Source: a bacterium (GTDB taxonomy: Bacteria > Chloroflexota > Dormibacteria > UBA8260 > Bog-877). From it: a DNA stretch of 25,062 nucleotides. The stretch is from contig JAJYWM010000384.1 in assembly GCA_021791455.1 (NCBI GenBank), positions 1-25,062 of the forward strand. Reading direction: 5' to 3'. Positions 22,813-25,062 of the stretch are shown one piece after another. The notes under the pieces are model-generated. The model ran no database searches and had not been told where the DNA came from. It saw only the letters and a program-made list of their open reading frames with translations. The position numbers were made by a program, and so were the translations under genes. The first letter of the stretch is position 1, and the number at the start of each line of letters is the position of its first letter.

Positions 22813-22937
22813 GCGATCTGAAGATCGGGTGACGAAGTCGAGCGCCCTGGGTAGGAGCGGGCGGTAGGGCGTTGTCTAGTCAGAGGGCAAACCTCTCCGC
22901 GGTCCGAGCGGACTTGGCATTCACACGGGAGGTACGC

Positions 22938-23381
22938 ATGCCAGCCTTTCTTTTGACCCTTCGCGCCACCGCCACCATGCTTGTCGGCAAGGGAGCGGCG
23001 GCGGTTGCAGCCGGTGCGTTGATCGGGACTGGCGGGGTGGTATTGGTGTCGACACAGCTGCCAAGTCCCCCTTCGGGGACCCATGGTGCCCTCGTGGTTC
23101 AGGCCGTCCGCGAAACCTGCCGAGCGCTTCATCCAGGGGACCGAGCGGGCTCGGCACCGACACCCACTGCCACGGTGACCCCGGGCGCCTTCGGCCGCTG
23201 TGTCAGCTCGGTGGCGAAGCAGACCGCTGGTCATCCCCTCAACACGGGGCCGGGAGCGCGGCCAGCGGGCGGGAATGCATCTGTCGGTCATGGAAAGGAC
23301 GGGACCGCGGGCCCCCCGGCGTGGGCCAAGGCCAAGGGTCGCCATCTGGAGATGGCGCCTCGACCTGGCTCTCGGCGCTGA
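22938..23381 (+). CDS. Small membrane-anchored or secreted hypothetical protein
   Basis: 147 residues from ATG 22938, which has GGAGG five bases upstream; the frame opens earlier at 22872 without a ribosome site. The N-terminus carries one hydrophobic segment (about 18-38, MLVGKGAAAVAAGALIGTGGVV) that should act as signal or anchor, followed by a proline/serine linker. Two cysteines (ETCRALHPGDRAG and FGRCVSSVAKQ) may form a disulphide outside the cell; this C...G-x-C-V-S pattern recalls small actinobacterial exported proteins. The C-terminus is basic and glycine-rich. No known function. Confidence 0.65.
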   Translation: MPAFLLTLRATATMLVGKGAAAVAAGALIGTGGVVLVSTQLPSPPSGTHGALVVQAVRETCRALHPGDRAGSAPTPTATVTPGAFGRCVSSVAKQTAGHPLNTGPGARPAGGNASVGHGKDGTAGPPAWAKAKGRHLEMAPRPGSRR

Positions 23382-23427
23382 CCGTCACCGACTCTCTGCC
23401 CACAAGGTTCGACCTCGCCGCTCCCCA

Positions 23428-23433
23428 TAGACT
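23428..23433 (+). promoter_or_regulatory. Candidate -10 box (TAGACT) for a leaderless GNAT transcript
   Basis: TAGACT ends six bases before GTG 23440. No ribosome site lies between, so a leaderless mRNA beginning at the GTG is likely. This is the fourth instance of the same spacing in the window. Confidence 0.5.
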
Positions 23434-23439
23434 GCTTGA

Positions 23440-23970
23440 GTGGATGCATGTGACGGGGTAGTCCGAGCCGCGACCGAAACCGACCTGGGTGCGCTCGCGG
23501 AGTTGTGGTTGCGATCACGCCGCGCCACGTCGCTCATCCCACCTCCCGTTCACAGCGACGACGAGGTCCGAGCCTGGTTCCGTGATGAGGTTGTGCCCTC
23601 CGGTGATGCTTGGGTCGCCACCCGCGCAACCACTTTGGCGGCCATGATGGTGCTCAAAGCGGATTGGGTTGAGCAGCTGTACGTGGATCCCGCAAGAGTG
23701 AGACAGGGGTATGGCTCGCTCTTGCTGAGGTTCGCGCAGTCCTCCCGAAGCGAGCTGGCGCTGTGGACCTTCGAGGCCAACACGCCCGCGCGGGCGTTCT
23801 ATGAGCGGCACGGGTTCCGGGTCAGGGGACAGGCCAGCTGCGACAACGAGGAAGGCCACCCGGCGCTGCGCTACTGCTGGAAGCGCGAGGGACATTGCGA
23901 GGCGGCGTCAGGCCGTGCCGTTAGAACTGGTCAGGCTGATGGCCGCCTCCGGCCCGAATCTCATGGCTGA
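23440..23970 (+). CDS. GNAT-family N-acetyltransferase
   Basis: 176 residues. GNAT enzymes move an acetyl group from acetyl-CoA to an amine. The acetyl-CoA pyrophosphate-binding motif is visible in VEQLYVDPARVRQGYGSLLLRFA (R-x-x-G-x-G type). It is preceded by a beta segment and followed by LALWTFEANTPARAFYERHGFRVRG, the usual C-terminal strand-helix of the fold. The N-terminal VRAATETDLGALAELW is also typical. The last 25 residues are basic and outside the fold. GTG 23440 is chosen because the domain begins a few residues later. The acceptor substrate cannot be predicted. Confidence 0.9.
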   Translation: MDACDGVVRAATETDLGALAELWLRSRRATSLIPPPVHSDDEVRAWFRDEVVPSGDAWVATRATTLAAMMVLKADWVEQLYVDPARVRQGYGSLLLRFAQSSRSELALWTFEANTPARAFYERHGFRVRGQASCDNEEGHPALRYCWKREGHCEAASGRAVRTGQADGRLRPESHG

Positions 23971-24207
23971 CGCCAGGCGGGCCCGCCCCCGCCCATGGCG
24001 CGGACGCCCTGGGCTGATGAATTGGAAAAGCGACCTGCCAACCTCCATGACGCGGGCTGACGACGTCCAAGCAGTGAGCGAGAGGGCGTTCGCGGGACCC
24101 GGCCCGGCTCCAGGGGGTGCCATTCCCGCAGATCACGACGGGGGTCGGCGAGAGTGCCTCACCCTCCTCCGGCTCCTGCGTTGGTCCGGGATCGCCGGGC
24201 TGCGACG

Positions 24208-24213
24208 TACCCT
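24208..24213 (+). promoter_or_regulatory. Candidate -10 box (TACCCT) for the terminal ThDP enzyme gene
   Basis: TACCCT lies 51 bases before the TTG start at 24265 and would give a leader of about 45 bases carrying the GGAGGAG ribosome site. No -35 box is recognised. The rest of the 294-base gap from 23971 shows no gene. Confidence 0.35.
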
Positions 24214-24264
24214 TAGGAGTTGTGGCCCTGACCTTCGGCGGGGCCCCTCAGGAGGAGCTTCTAT

Positions 24265-25062
24265 TTGACGGTCGGACCGAGAACGGGAGCTCAGGTGACC
24301 CTTGAGGCGCTGCTCGCTTCAGGAGTGGATGTCTGCTTCGCCAACCCAGGCACCACCGAGCGAGCGGTCGTGGCAGCCTTGAGCCGTGTCCCCGCGATGC
24401 GATCGATCTTGGGCCTGTTCGAGGGAGTCGTGACCGGTGCCGCGGACGGATACGGGCGCATGGCAGGGCACCCCGCCGCCACCCTGTTGCACCTGGGCCC
24501 GGGGTTGGGCAATGGCCTTGCCAACCTGCACAATGCGCGCCGCGCCAGGACGCCCATCGTGAACTTGGTTGGAGACCACGCCAGCCACCACCAGAGGTAC
24601 GATGCCCCGCTGCAGTCGGATATAGAGAGCCTGGCACGCCCGGTTTCGGGCTGGTACCAGCGCACGTCTCGGCGCGAGGACTTGGCCCGGGATGCCGCGG
24701 CGGCGGTTGTGGCCGCCCAGGGGCCGCCCGGGGCTGTCGCAACCCTGGTGGTGCCAGCCGATCTCTGGTGGTCGACGAGCCCCGAGGTCGAGCTCGTTCC
24801 CAGGGTTGCGCCCAAGCCTCTGAGCGAGGTCGGCGATGAGACCGTGGCCGAGGTCGAGGCAGCTCTCAGGTCCGGAGGGCCGGCCGCCCTTCTCATGGGG
24901 GCAGGGGCCAACTGCGAGCCGGCCCTGCGGGCCGCAAGCCGGGTGGCGGCGGCGACCGGCGCCCGCCTCCTGGGAGAGACCTTCTCCGCCCGGCTCGAGA
25001 GAGGGGGCGGCCTGCCGGAACTGGAGCGGGTCGCCTACCTCGGCGAGTTCGCAACAGCCCAA
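24265..25062 (+). CDS. ThDP-dependent acetolactate synthase-like protein (3' end outside window)
   Basis: The first 266 codons of a gene that runs off the window. TTG 24265 is chosen because a strong GGAGGAG lies seven bases upstream; GTG 24295 is an in-frame alternative. The N-terminal ThDP domain is clear: VDVCFANPGTTERAVVAAL, activating Glu53 in LGLFEGVVTGAADGYGRM, LLHLGPGLGNGLANLHNARRARTPIVNLVGDHA and QSDIESLARPVSGW. These match a group of acetolactate synthase-like or benzoylformate decarboxylase-like proteins of undefined substrate, distinct from IlvB. The visible part ends in the central domain. It is the second ThDP enzyme within 4 kb but belongs to a different branch from the one at 21114. 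Confidence 0.9.
   Translation, partial: MTVGPRTGAQVTLEALLASGVDVCFANPGTTERAVVAALSRVPAMRSILGLFEGVVTGAADGYGRMAGHPAATLLHLGPGLGNGLANLHNARRARTPIVNLVGDHASHHQRYDAPLQSDIESLARPVSGWYQRTSRREDLARDAAAAVVAAQGPPGAVATLVVPADLWWSTSPEVELVPRVAPKPLSEVGDETVAEVEAALRSGGPAALLMGAGANCEPALRAASRVAAATGARLLGETFSARLERGGGLPELERVAYLGEFATAQ

Noticed and set aside
21117..23345. Very long minus-strand open frame (742 codons) opposite the ThDP enzyme
   Set aside because: It is antisense to a gene with clear catalytic motifs, its product has no recognisable domain, and long antisense frames are expected in G+C-rich genes.
1..25062. tRNA genes, rRNA, CRISPR arrays, insertion sequences, prophage or toxin-antitoxin modules
   Set aside because: No TPsiC-like loops, repeat-spacer arrays, transposase or integrase motifs were seen on either strand.

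Overview
This is a high-GC window with dense genes on both strands and short intergenic gaps. Nothing fixes the species. The mix of gene families (split B12-dependent acyl-CoA mutase with MeaB, single-domain xylose-type ABC ATPase, ROK regulator, CTC-type ribosomal protein L25, YacP-like NYN nuclease, AhbD-like radical SAM protein, actinobacterial-looking secreted and membrane hypotheticals) and the apparent leaderless promoters suggest a Terrabacteria lineage such as Actinobacteriota, Dormibacterota or Chloroflexota. That placement is inference. No rRNA, tRNA, CRISPR array, transposase, integrase or phage gene was seen, so this looks like ordinary chromosome.

Layout. 1-3258 (+): acyl-CoA catabolism, with the tail of an acyl-CoA dehydrogenase, a thiolase, a small four-helix membrane protein and a second, complete acyl-CoA dehydrogenase. 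3317-4655: a small cysteine-containing protein (+) and a two-helix potassium channel with a cytosolic RCK-like domain (-). 4744-7445 (+): a MeaB-type GTPase chaperone overlapping the catalytic subunit of a B12-dependent acyl-CoA mutase. Its substrate-pocket residues (Phe92, Gln210) match isobutyryl-CoA mutase rather than methylmalonyl-CoA mutase. 7460-8836 (-): a NYN/YacP-like nuclease and, upstream in the same operon, an ADP-ribosylglycohydrolase-like protein that has lost its metal-binding acids. 9083-14458 (+): a xylose-type sugar ABC operon (lipoprotein, ATPase, permease) followed by a ROK repressor. It has a near-ideal promoter whose spacer is a perfect palindrome (probable ROK operator), a strong hairpin in a long leader, and an 11-bp hairpin between the first two genes.

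14689-18388: a hypothetical secreted protein (+), a radical SAM/SPASM protein (-) and a multi-helix membrane protein (+). The last two diverge from a gap with several competing RNA hairpins. 18418-18834 (+): the separate B12-binding mutase subunit, about 11 kb from its likely partner. 18914-20950: ribosomal protein L25 (+), convergent with RarA (-). 21114-25062 (+): a thiamine-diphosphate (ThDP) enzyme resembling 2-hydroxyacyl-CoA lyases, a small membrane-anchored protein, a GNAT acetyltransferase and the start of a second ThDP enzyme, cut by the window end.

How the genes fit together. Acyl-CoA dehydrogenases, thiolase, the acyl-CoA mutase with its chaperone and B12 subunit, and the lyase-like enzyme are consistent with breakdown of branched or short-chain acyl-CoAs. 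The sugar operon is a separate, self-regulated module. A recurring detail is a TAnnnT hexamer exactly six bases before an ATG or GTG start in four genes, including MeaB and the B12 subunit, which points to leaderless transcripts.
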